Shown in pieces: positions 23,780-34,181 of a DNA stretch of 64,000 nt (position 1 is the stretch's first letter; each line of letters begins with the position of its first letter). The stretch comes from Podospora pseudoanserina (Eukaryota; Ascomycota; Sordariomycetes; Sordariales; Podosporaceae). Position numbers and translations under genes: made by a program. Where the stretch lies: contig NC_085921.1 of assembly GCF_035222485.1 (NCBI RefSeq), positions 1,798,001-1,862,000 on the forward strand. The letters run 5' to 3'. The notes under the pieces were generated by a model that worked only from the letters and a program-made list of their open reading frames with translations, made no database searches and was not told the DNA's origin.

Positions 23780-24809
23780 GTCGTCTTCTGACCCTCATCG
23801 CGAGAGTGGTGGAAGGGAGGAAGACAGGGGTGGATATGGGGTGCTGGACGGGGAGGAACAAGTCACAGCAAGGGGGAGAGTTGTGGTTATCGGTGATGGC
23901 GGCGGCAAGGAGGATGCAAGACTAGGAATCTGGAACACCATCTTGACGGTGGGGGTGGGCAACATTGCGACTTTGTATCTTCCTGTTTCTGATCTCGATG
24001 CTTTGTGTTTGACTGGGGGGAAGGGTATGTGGAACGACAAAGTTGTTGAAGCATGAGGGTGAGGGGATAGCTATGGGTGATCTTTGAGCAGACAGTAATA
24101 CACGAGTTTTCTTTTGCTGGTTTCACACTATCACTCACTCGCTCACTCAATCAACTCGTTCACACACGCTTGAAACAGTCCACACTCCTGACTGGTGTGT
24201 CCGCTGTTGTATGCATAGGTACGCTGTGACGCTATGAACCTCTCTTATCCCAAGAGTATCCCCCCCATTCCGCGCGCCTGTACTTTTTTCGACCTGCAGC
24301 AGAAAAGAGAGAGCACCGAGGCCAGGAAGAAAAGCGAGAATTCCATGTGAGCAGAAAACATACAACCAAAAATGAAATCAACAGAGCCAATGACCACTAA
24401 ACCCCCTACTCGCAAATGAAACAAAAGACAAGATAAAGACGGAAAAAAAAAACTGTATCCCTACAAGATTTCCCCCAAAAGCAACACGACTTGTCTATCT
24501 TTCCCGTCCACCCAGAAAAAAAAAGACAGCCGCGCCGGTTTCGCTCAATGCAAGATGTCCCTTTTGGGTCCAATCGCTAAAGCCTTCCCTTAACCCACGC
24601 CCCCCCACCCCGTATATACGCCCAGCCTGCCCCGGTGTGATCATCGCAAGCAAACAACGATAGGAACCATAAACAACATGAGATCGAGCGCGAATCCAAT
24701 TTCCAAACACCTTGTGCCCGTCCGTGCCCCACCAGTTCGCCAAACTCAAAATAGACCGACCCAGAGAGGAACGAAGCGAGGGAACGGGTTAAGGAGCAGG
24801 GTGCGTCAT
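23780..24809. other. intergenic between convergent genes
   Basis: 3' flanks of the small protein (plus) and ccr4 (minus). An A run near 24445 is seen. No gene or RNA gene recognised. Confidence 0.5.
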
Positions 24810-27181
24810 TCAAGTCCGCCGGCTGCTTGGTCCAAAATCCGGCTCCACGACTGCTCTCTTGTCCTTGCGGGGCCGGATCACGTACTCGGCCATGATTTGA
24901 ATGTGGTCAGATGGGAAGTGATAATATGGGAAGCCGGGAATCCGCGTAAGAGCCTGCTTGTCCGGAGGAGCAAGCAACGACACCAACTCCAGCGTGTTGG
25001 TGGAATACCAGATGTAGTCAATGACTTCACGGAAGGTTGGTGTGTAGTTGGTGAAGCTAAGTTCATGAGGTCCACCTCTGAGATGGGCATAGGCCGAACG
25101 GATGCTGAAGGGGTGCTCAACACCGTCTCTCGTGAAGTTTCCGTACTTTCGACCAAGCCATTCGGGGTGATCATGGGAAAGACGACCAGTGGCAAGAAAG
25201 TCGTAAACGCCACTGCTGGGCGTAGAGTTGTAATCGCCGCAGATGATCAGAGGAATATCCGTGTTGTTGCGATACTCCTGTGAAGGGCCTGGCGGAGGAA
25301 GCTCCTGCCTCTCCTCTCCTTCTTCGAGGATCCCTTGAATCGCTTGCTTTTTGTCGATTGCCATCGGCGGGGTTCGTGTCCACTTATCGCCGAGCCTCGT
25401 GATGTTCTCCATCAGACACGCGATCTGCAATAGCTTCACGTCGCAAAGATCAGGCTCCCAGGCCAGATGCGTGTTGGCCACAATCAAGCGAGAACCTGTT
25501 ACTCGGCTCTCCAGCAAGATAATTGTCCCAATATTATCTTTGCCCATCGCCCTGTTGTAAACGTCGTGGTTTTGCTTGAGATCTGGGCGGGTGATGGTGA
25601 GGTGTGAATAGTCAAGCATCTCCTTTTGCAGTACAATCCACTTGTCGGTCTTCCAGAAGGTAGCACAGCCGTCAACACCGCCTACCATGTTGTTGGGCAA
25701 TGTCTTCACCTTGGGTCTTGACCACTGTATACCTCTATAACCATGTTTGGCCAGGGAGGGAGAGAATTCGTTCTCATAGGCGTTCCTGCTGATCTCTTGG
25801 AGGCAGACGATGTCTGGGTTGCGGTCATAGATCTCGTCGAGGATCAACTGCTTGCGATAATCCCATTCAAGAGCTGAGGGCGGTGTGTAGCCATACATCT
25901 GCTTGGTCGCGTACCTTTCGCAAAGAATATTCCACGTTAAAACGCTGACACGTTCAAGGCTAGACGCCACATCATCTTGCACCGTGATGGGAAGACGAGG
26001 AGCGGGAGCAGGGGGGACTGCAGAGGGCGACTATCAGTATGTGGCGTGCTTGGTTCAAGGTGGTCGGTCAGAAACTTACCTGGAGCGTCAACGAGAAGAC
26101 TGTTGATCAAGCTCTTCGTGTCCTTGTTCATGATTTCGTCTTTCAACGAACCGTTCATGAGTGGGTTGCCGTGGAGACCCAGCATCTCCAGTTTGTAAAG
26201 GAAGCCCAGTTCATACGGAAGGCTTGTTATGTGATTGTTAAACAGGATAAGCTGCTGGAGGTTTGTGCACATGCCGATTTCGGGGGGCAGTTCATGCAGT
26301 TCGTTATGAGACGCTTCCAACACCTTCAAGCACCTTAGTTTGCCAATATCTGGAGGCAAGACGGTAATCTTGTTGGACGCAATGTACAGCTCTACAAGAA
26401 AATCGTAACTGAACAAGGCCCGCGCAATCTTGCGCACCCCTTGACCGCTCAGGTCGAGGTTGTGCCAATCCTGTCGTTTGACAAGCTTGTTTGTGGTATA
26501 GGAGGGCCGGTTTCTAGCGACTTCCTGGTCCTCTGTAGTTGTCGTTCCTTCGGAAGCATACACCACCCCCTTGTTGTCGGATGCCTTGGCCCGTGCATAA
26601 TAGTGCGGAAGGTGCTGCTCAACCATGGTTTGATGCGCCTCCTGTGCTTGTTTGTACAATTTGAGCTGCTCTCCCCAACTGTCCGAGATTGCTTGACCAG
26701 AACCACCTCTAGTGGTGGCAGTTTGCCCGCTAGGATGGCTCCCGCCAGCAAATGGGCTAGAGGCTTGATGGGCGCCGGTGGAGTAGCTTGAATGCCCCAT
26801 GTTCCCCGCCGGTAACCCGTGTACACCGGGGTCTGGCTGAAGATTCTGATGGTGATGCGCATGATGCTGATGTGGATGGCCCTGTGGCTGTTGACCGTAG
26901 TTGTACTGTTGATACTGCACTGGCGGAATATTGGGCTGACCCCGCCCTGGAGCGCCACTGAGGCGATTATTGTGCCCCTGCTGGGGCCCCTGACCATACA
27001 TGCCGCGCAGGTTTTGGCCAAGAGACGCCGATGTCTTGGAATGGGCAGTGGGTTGGGCGGCCACTAGGTGTGACAAAAGGGAGTTGAGCAGTATGCCGTT
27101 GGCGATCGAGCTGCTGGAGCTGAAATTGGACGAAAGCGGGCTCGAGAAGGCTTGTATCGGATGTCGGTCACCATCTGCCAT
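24810..27181 (-). CDS. ccr4: CCR4 poly(A)-specific deadenylase, two exons
   Basis: Predicted 769-residue catalytic subunit of the CCR4-NOT complex, which shortens mRNA poly(A) tails in the cytoplasm. Exons on minus: 27181-26080 and 26017-24810, with a 62-bp GTAAGT..CAG intron. Residues 1-180 are low-complexity with Gln, Gly and a His-rich run (HPHQHHAHHHQ). Residues about 240-345 hold leucine-rich repeats (ELYIASNKITVLPPDIG and two more units) that bind the NOT1 scaffold in yeast. From about 385 the endonuclease/exonuclease/phosphatase domain begins (VLTWNILCERYAT). It carries the Mg-ligand Glu in CLQEIS, NTHLAWEPD, ICGDYNSTPSSG, DYIWYS and the catalytic SDHIQI near the end. Everything needed for activity is present. 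A TAG directly before the ATG could be the end of a 5' UTR intron. Confidence 0.96.
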
Positions 27182-29645
27182 CTACAAAGAGGGCGGGGCT
27201 CGGCGGAAAAGGCTTGATCTGGCGAGCCTGGCACGGAAAAGAGGGGGGATTCGTGGTGGAGGGTGGAAGCGTGTGACTTGAGATGCTGGAGGTGGAAGAT
27301 TTTGCATGGAATAGACGACCTTTTCTTTGGGCATGGATGCAAGCGTGTGAGCGTCCAACCGGGGTCGAGTTGACGGAGAATGCAGCTCACTCAGAGAGCC
27401 ATTCACCGAAAGATCGAAGAGATCGAAGGGCGAACGGGGGGAGCCGCCAAAGAACTCGAGGAGAATCGTCGGAGGGGGACCGAGAGCCAACGTCTTGACA
27501 AGATGGCCAAGTTCGCCAGCAGGTTGGAGGGGCTCGGGACGCGCGCGCCTTGGTTGTTGGGGGGAGGGTTGGGTGTGAAAGAGATGCTGAGGTCGGGTGT
27601 CTCTATTTTTTTTGTTTCTGTTTTCCGACTGTTTGGGGAGCACGCGGGTTAGCAAAATCTGTGCAAAAGATGATGTTGGGACACGGGCCGTCACGACAGC
27701 GAGCGATGGCAGGCGAGGCGAGGGAAGCGGCCAGACAGCCAAGGTCAAAGTGCAGCCAGGGCCAGAGATACTGGGGCCTTGACAGGGCGGCTCGGGGGAG
27801 TAAACAGGGCTCACCTGTGACCAAAGATAAAGAAAGGGTATTACCTCTTGCTGGCGATAATTGGAGCGCCTGTCAATGAATACTCAAGTGAAAGGATATG
27901 CTGCGCGATTGCTGATGTCGTGGGGAGAGAGAGGAGTCCAACCCGTCTGCTGTTGTGGCCCGCTGTGATGGAGATGCGCAAAGATAGCAGCGCCCAAAGC
28001 CTCCCTGCTTACCTAAGGCCTGTGGGCCCAGACCAGGACCCAGTGAATGGCCGTCACGTGATGAGTGAAATCATTGAATGCTCCTCCCCCTCATGCTACA
28101 AGGCCCTTACAAGCACTGGCATTCTCTGGACTTTTTAAAGGCAAAAGCTTACTTGATGCCCACACGTTAATGGGTTTCCATCTGGGTCCCTCTTCCCACC
28201 TATCTATCTACATGCAAACCTCCATAGGCACAGACATCAAGCATGGTCCTACACTAGCCCAGACAGACACGGAAGGAATACACTGCAGAATAGCGGTCGC
28301 CCAGAGCTTCAAAGCCAGGTCGGTTGGAGCATAGGTGGCGCTTCTGATGCCAATAGGAATCTCTCTATAGTTCTCGGGCTAGGCCTGAGCAGAGGCTGCA
28401 TTGCATTTGAGAGGAATGAGAGAAAACACTGAGGGGCGGAGTGCGGGGAAGCCCAGACCCATCGAGGTGTGTCTGCGAGGCATGGGAAGACGAGCAGCCT
28501 ATGACAGGCCGGTGGCCGGTGGCCGGGAGACTGTGCTGAACAGTGGCCCAGAATGCCCGGAATAGCTAGACCGAACCAAGAAGTGTACTGCACATGCGGT
28601 CCAAAGGCAGGGCATGGCAAACAATTGAATAAGAAGAATGGGCCCCTGGCTTCTGGCCAGAATTGTCTCCAGCTTGTCCATCCAGTCGTTCTGGAGTCTT
28701 TCGTTCTCTCATCCGTCGCTGTCATCACCCTCATCCTCATCCTCGTTGCCATCCTCAGTCCAACATCTGAATACGACACTCTCTTGTACTCGGTGGCCCC
28801 ACATTGAAACCAGCTGGGGTGTTAGAACCAAGTGGTCGATCTCGATCAGCACCGCAGCCAATTCGCGCGCAACTGCACACATCCACCAGACCGCGATAAC
28901 GTCCCTGGCCTTCGAGGAGCTGGAAAGTCAGCGACTCACATGGCTGCTGCATGTCGAGGGTATCCTTGAACTGATCGCAAGCCATGACGACCGTGTCTGG
29001 GGCACACTGAACCGACAGCCAACAACAAACCCCACAGACAGCCGTCATCTCGGCGCCGTCGGCGGTGTGACTATTCTCTTAAGCTGTCTGATCGTATTCC
29101 TATGATACAGATCTATCACCAATTCGCCACGACGTGTCATATCAGCTGAGAAAGCCAGAGGCAGCCGTGTTCTCCAGGGGGACGAGGGATTTCTGGGTTC
29201 TGACAAGAAAAAAAAAAGAAGCGTTTTCTTCAGCACCTGGCTGGCCCGCTGGGCTGCCGTCTCGTCCCGCCAACCAACCACTCAGCACTCGCAGCGACTC
29301 GAAACTCGCACAGACATCGAAGACTTCTAGAAAAGGCTGCCCAGTGTCAGGCAGCTGAGGAAAGGTTGTTGCAGAACAGACGCAGGGGCACGACGCATTT
29401 TCCCAGGCTTTTTTATGAATGCGGAAGGTCTCTGGCGGTAGAAAAAGGAGGGAGGGCCCCATTCTCCCGCATGTCACCTTTGGTTCCTTGGATGCCGCAA
29501 GCGAGACGGCGTTCCGGTGCTCCTGGAACAAAGGCCCCCATTGCCAAAACAGGTCCCCTGAGTTTGGGCGGGGCCCATTACGCCCATCCCCTAGCCCCCC
29601 TGCTTGACGCTGGTCCCGTCGCTGGCGAAAAAGTTTCTCCCAAAG
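27182..29645. other. 2.5-kb divergent promoter/leader region
   Basis: Upstream DNA of ccr4 (minus) and of the methyltransferase (plus). Several frames are open but none starts well or shows a domain. There is a T-rich run at 27603-27625 and an A run at 29207-29218. Both genes may have long spliced leaders. No repeat or RNA gene seen. Confidence 0.45.
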
Positions 29646-31619
29646 ATGGAGTTCCTTTCAGGTTATGCTGCGGCTCAATCCCCTTTCTCCGCCTACACCG
29701 TCGAGCCGCCTCCTAATTCCTCCCATCGTTCCCGTTCCAAGCAGCCTGGCCGATCCAACTCGACCTCGGGCACACAGACGAAGAAGCGCTCTCGCATACA
29801 CGGACACGCCCGTACTAACAGCGCCAGCACCTCGAGCACGGGCAGCGGCCGGACCGGCGATAGCAACCAGCAGCCATCGCATCCAGGTCACCACCACGGC
29901 ACCGCCACCGCCGCCGCTAGCAACAACAACATCAACAACAACCCTGCGTGGTTGCAGCACCCCGGCGCACCCGACGCCGCCAGACCCGGAGTTGATGCCG
30001 CCGCCGCATCTCCTGCTGCTGTGACAGCACCCCCGTTCAGCGCCCGCCGTGATCGACACCGCGAGCGCATGTCCTACCAGGACAAGCAGCTACCAGCAAC
30101 CCCCCGCCTCAACACCGTCGACGCCTCTTCGCGATCACCGGGCAGCGGTAGCGCTTCTGAGCCAGCTTCGGCACAAACACCAGCTTCCGCCTCGGCCGCC
30201 TTCTCAGACCGACGCATGCTCCATCATGCAGCAGCAGCCATGTACGATCCAGGATCCAAACCACCTGGGCCGGGACCAGCAGGTCTCCCCCGCTCCGAAA
30301 GCGTCACCAGCGTCGGGGGAGTAACCACGGCGAGCGGGCGCACCATGATCTCCACCGAGCCACCATCCAGCCAAGAAGCCGCCGCCCACCAGCTCAGGCC
30401 GTTTGTCATCCGCAACGGCCGGACGTACATCTCGGACCAGTCCCTCCCTTACCCATTACCCGTCGACCTGGAGGAGCTACACAGGCAGAATCTAAAGACG
30501 ATGCTTTTACTACAATTATACGGACGACCTATTTGCGATCCGACATTCATCAACAAACCGCCGCCGCGCATCCTGGAAATTGGGTGCGGGACAGGATTTT
30601 GGAGCATGACTTGCTACCGCTACTACGAAGCCAGAGGCCAGCACGCAAACATGTCTTTTACCGGGCTTGATATTGTCCCTCTTGCGCCTCCCACGGGAGG
30701 GCCAGGGGTTTCTGAGAGTGCCGAGTCGGCCCCTTCCGCTTTGCCTGGGGCGTCAGCTATCAGGCCGGATAAAGACATGAATTGGACTTTTGTACAACAC
30801 GATCTGAGGAAACTGCCGTTACCCTTTCCTGAGGGGTCGTTTGACTTTGTCATGGTGAAGGACATGGGCCTTGCTACGTCGATGGTGATGCAACAGGGTC
30901 TGGTAGACGAGTATATTCGGGTGTTGGTGCCTGGTGGAACGGTGGAGATATGGGAGACTGATCATACACTTCGTATGCTCCGCCCTCATGTGCCGGAGCC
31001 ACCTGCTGGATCAGGTGGCGCTGAGGGTGAAGCGGAGGATGGTGATGAGGCTGAGAATGGGAATGACGAGCAGAATATAATGGAGATGGGGGCGTATCTC
31101 ATGACGGCCAATACGCCGCTCAGCCAACCTCTTAATAACTTCTTGTTGGAATATAATGGGTGGATATCTCGCACATTGGAGGCGAGAGGGCTGTTTTGCA
31201 TGCCTTGTACGGTTATTGGACCGTTGTTGATTCAAGAAGCGGAGGTCTTGACTGGAGTAGGGAGCACGAGGTTGGCGATTCCTTTGTCGGAAGTTAGATG
31301 GGAAAGGGAAGGGGTTGGCGGTGTGGTTACCAAGGATGGGAAGAGCTATATCGATACGAAGACGAGGAGGCTAGGGAAGGATGGTGCGCCCGTGGGCAAG
31401 GCGCTAGGGCCGGTGGCGACGGCGGTCAGGAGGACAGCGTTGACGGTGGTGGTGCAGCAGATCCAGAGCATGGAGCATGTCCTGAGGGAGGTGAGCGGGA
31501 AGAGCCAGGATGAGTGGGATGCCTGGATGGGGAAGATGATGAATGATCTGGTGAGAGAAAATGGCCCGAGTTGGGGAGAGTGCCTCGAGGTTGGTGCTTG
31601 GTGGGCGAAGAAGAGGTGA
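29646..31619 (+). CDS. SAM-dependent methyltransferase domain protein
   Basis: Single-exon 657-residue protein; the ATG at 29646 is the first (upstream the frame opens only at TTG). Residues 1 to about 235 are low-complexity, rich in Ser, Pro, Ala, Asn and Gly. The class I methyltransferase domain starts near 300: motif I ILEIGCGTGFWS binds S-adenosylmethionine, GLDIVP follows on strand 2, then FVQHDLRKLPLPFPEGSFDF and MVKDMGL, and VLVPGGTVEIWETDH is the post-motif III strand. About 20 Ser/Ala/Pro residues are inserted between strand 2 and the next motif, and an acidic Glu/Gly run (GGAEGEAEDGDEAENGND) follows the core. The methyl acceptor is unknown; related fungal proteins are simply called methyltransferases (UMTA-like). 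The disordered N-terminus suggests a regulatory role more than metabolism, which is inference. Confidence 0.85.
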   Translation: MEFLSGYAAAQSPFSAYTVEPPPNSSHRSRSKQPGRSNSTSGTQTKKRSRIHGHARTNSASTSSTGSGRTGDSNQQPSHPGHHHGTATAAASNNNINNNPAWLQHPGAPDAARPGVDAAAASPAAVTAPPFSARRDRHRERMSYQDKQLPATPRLNTVDASSRSPGSGSASEPASAQTPASASAAFSDRRMLHHAAAAMYDPGSKPPGPGPAGLPRSESVTSVGGVTTASGRTMISTEPPSSQEAAAHQLRPFVIRNGRTYISDQSLPYPLPVDLEELHRQNLKTMLLLQLYGRPICDPTFINKPPPRILEIGCGTGFWSMTCYRYYEARGQHANMSFTGLDIVPLAPPTGGPGVSESAESAPSALPGASAIRPDKDMNWTFVQHDLRKLPLPFPEGSFDFVMVKDMGLATSMVMQQGLVDEYIRVLVPGGTVEIWETDHTLRMLRPHVPEPPAGSGGAEGEAEDGDEAENGNDEQNIMEMGAYLMTANTPLSQPLNNFLLEYNGWISRTLEARGLFCMPCTVIGPLLIQEAEVLTGVGSTRLAIPLSEVRWEREGVGGVVTKDGKSYIDTKTRRLGKDGAPVGKALGPVATAVRRTALTVVVQQIQSMEHVLREVSGKSQDEWDAWMGKMMNDLVRENGPSWGECLEVGAWWAKKR

Positions 31620-31942
31620 TTTTTTTGCTTTGGTCTCTTTTGATGGCAGGTTTCTAAAAGGGATTTTCTTTTGTTTATTATTTGGTCCCGAATTTTACCG
31701 TCTTGGGAAGTCGAGCTGGCTATGGGTTTCTTGGATATGGTTTTTTTTTTCTCTTCTTCGAATTGGATATACCTTCAGGTGTGAATGACTATATATTTTT
31801 CTGTTTGATGTCTAAAACTGCTGTTCTGGGTTCTGTTGCTGACCGTTCTCTTCGGAAGTGTATTTTTGCTACAAGCTGGCATGTTTCCGTTACTATCCAT
31901 TTCTTTTGTACGATGTAGGGTATCAAGCAGAATTCCAAATCG
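31620..31942. other. intergenic, convergent 3' ends
   Basis: T-rich 3' flank of the methyltransferase and of the LYR gene; no further feature. Confidence 0.5.
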
Positions 31943-32394
31943 CTATGCGCCATCATACCGCTTCCTGAGAGTCCGGTATCGTTTTAGATAGTATCTGTGT
32001 TATGTTTTGGTTATTGTGGTCAGGATAGTCTTGGAGTTCGGGGACTTACAGTGCTTCAATCTCTATTGATCATGAACAGGATTGAACTTCTCGTTAGCTT
32101 TTCTCTCCCATGACTGATTTAATGTTGTTATATTTACCCTTCTGAACAAACTGTGCCCGCGCAATGGCTTGACGTATCTCCGCTTCATCCGTCAGGCTAG
32201 CATTGGCCATAAAGGCCCTGTGTAGGCGAGGGCGGAAGTAGTTGTATCCCTGAGGGTAATCACGGCCGAGGTACAAGAGCTCTACTGACAGCATGAATAC
32301 GAGAATTTGGCGTGATACACGGGAGGGGCTCGAAGTACATACGCTTGTAAATTGACATGACTTGCTGTCTCAGCTCTGGGTTTATTGAGGACAT
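31943..32394 (-). CDS. LYR-motif mitochondrial protein, LYRM5/ETF regulatory factor-like, four exons
   Basis: A small gene visible only after splicing. Exons on minus: 32394-32343, 32281-32138, 32062-32050 (13 bases) and 31994-31943; introns are 61, 75 and 55 bp. Donors are GTATGT, GTAAAT and GTAAGT and acceptors TAG, TAG and CAG. Every joint keeps frame and gives an 86-residue protein ending at TAG. The sequence runs MSSINPELRQQVMSIYK, then QLLYLGRDYPQGYNYFRP, HRAFMANASLTDEAEIRQ, FVQK, EIEAL and YYLKRYRTLRKRY. This matches the whole length of LYRM5-type proteins, which bind electron-transfer flavoprotein in the mitochondrial matrix and remove its FAD. The family member is identified by LYLGRDYP and the final YYLKRYRTL. 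As in the family, there is no long presequence. Confidence 0.88.
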
Positions 32395-33178
32395 TGTTTC
32401 CGACGCTGAGTTGAAGGAGGAATTATTGTGGGATACATATGTTCCTCTACTCTCATGAGTCAACCGAGGTTGCGAATTATGTACTCTGTTCGGGCCAACA
32501 CCAGACAGTACGTGTAATTGATGATACTTTCACGCGGAGTTGAGACCACCTGGATAAGCGCCTGGTGACGACATTCTCGTCCCACCACCGCGGCATTGCT
32601 TATCTTATCGCACATACCAGCAGTGCGCGCAGCAGAGGCCCGCACTGTCTCTCTCGGCCGTCCAGTCGGCGTGAAGCTAACCACAGCCTGGACTGTCTGA
32701 GATTCTAGCCAGGCGGCTTGTTTTACTTTAGCCAAGGCTATTGACAGACATATATGCCCAATTTCACAATATATAGACTTTTCTGGACAAATCGGAGGAT
32801 AACAGCTCTAAAGAGACGGTTGGCATCGGCCGAGATCAACATGTCCAGAAAGGCACCCCACCTGTCTTCCCCCGCTGCCGAGACGTCTCCGAGCCCCTGG
32901 ACAGGACGGGAATTCCCAAAGAGCTCAAGGGCAATGGCGACAGCCAGGACAACTGACAGCTAAACCTGTCACGGCCGTGACATCTTGAGTCCATCTGGAA
33001 GAATTTTGACATCTCAAAGGCGCAATTGGGACAATTGAAAAGAGAGTGAACACCTCACTTTCACAAACCGATCTCACTCACTCACAATTGCATCATCCGT
33101 CCAACCACACAACACCGCACGGTTCAACATAACCGCCTCGATATCACCTCCTGAAGTCTCACAACCACGACCACCACA
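32395..33178. other. divergent promoter region
   Basis: Upstream DNA between the LYR gene (minus) and the hot-dog thioesterase (plus). An in-frame extension of the LYR frame reaches 32463 but family members start near 32394. Nothing else seen. Confidence 0.45.
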
Positions 33179-34181
33179 ATGACCCCCCCAACGCCCCTCC
33201 TCACCAGCTCCCTCCGATCAAGGGGCTTACTCTCCCTTCCCTCCTTCACCAAAACCCTACAAAGACCCCTCTCCACCATCACCAACCAACTCCCCCCTCC
33301 ACCACCAAAACAATGGATCCCCGACCTCCGCGCCCGCCTAGGCAAATGCATCATCTTCGGCTGCACCCACTCCCAAATCACCCGCGCGTCCTCCGTTCTC
33401 AAAGCCCTATCAACCGAATGGAAGTCTCTTGTCGCCGGCAGTGAAGGGTTCCTCACCGGGGGAAGGAGAGGGCTAGACGGGAGGCAGATTGCTTGGGGGG
33501 AGATGGATAGTTTTGTTTGTCCCCCCCACTCATTTTCAGTTCGGGCGGGGTGGTGGTGATACTGACAAATGAGAGCCAAACAGCAACACGTCAACAATGT
33601 GAATTACTATCGGTATGCCGAGTCGGCAAGAGTAAACTGGATCACCAACTTTGCCGTTCATGTTGATCCGAAGCATAGGCACCAGTGGGCGGAGCTGATG
33701 ACGCCCAAGTCGACAGGGTTGATTATGAAGAGTTTGAAGTGTGATTTCAAGTTTGTGAGCTTCCGCCCCCTGACAGTCCCCAATACATGAAGGATGAGAG
33801 TTGACGAACAAAACAAAGCCAATGGTTTATCCTGATAAGATCTCCGTCTATCACAAGCTCCGCTGCAGGCCTGAGGGGGACCCGGCGCCGAGTAATTTCA
33901 TGCTGGATTGTATCGTCTTGTCTCATCAGCATAGAAGGGTGGCGGCACGCTTGGAGGAGGATATCGTTGTTTATGACTACAAGGCTGCGAAAAAGACGAG
34001 CATGCCTGGGTTTATGATGGAGTTGTTCCAGCAGACGTGGGAGATGCAGCAGGCTGAGGAGGTGAGGGCGAGGACGAGGATTTGGGAGTTGATTGGGGAG
34101 GTGGAGGGGTTGGAGAAGGAGACGTGGGATAGGGAGGATGCGGTAGAGGATTTGGGGAGTGCTGGTAAGAGTAGTGCTTGA
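33179..34181 (+). CDS. mitochondrial hot-dog fold thioesterase-like protein, three exons
   Basis: Predicted 289-residue protein. Exons 33179-33514, 33584-33754 and 33819-34181; introns are 69 bp (donor GTTTGT) and 64 bp (GTGAGC). Residues 1 to about 40 are rich in Ser, Arg and Leu without acids (MTPPTPLLTSSLRSRGLLS), typical of a mitochondrial presequence. The hot-dog domain joins MDSF to QHVNNVNYYRYAESARVNW (about 110-130), the 4HBT_2 active-site helix with an Asp before HVNN. Next come LIMKSLKCDFKF and PMVYPDKISVYHKLR, and the beta strands FMLDCIVLSHQHRRVAA and EEDIVVYDYKAAKK. The C-terminus is a charged helix. The likely reaction is hydrolysis of an acyl-CoA, but the substrate is unknown. 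The splice joints are set by keeping this conserved core continuous. Confidence 0.88.
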
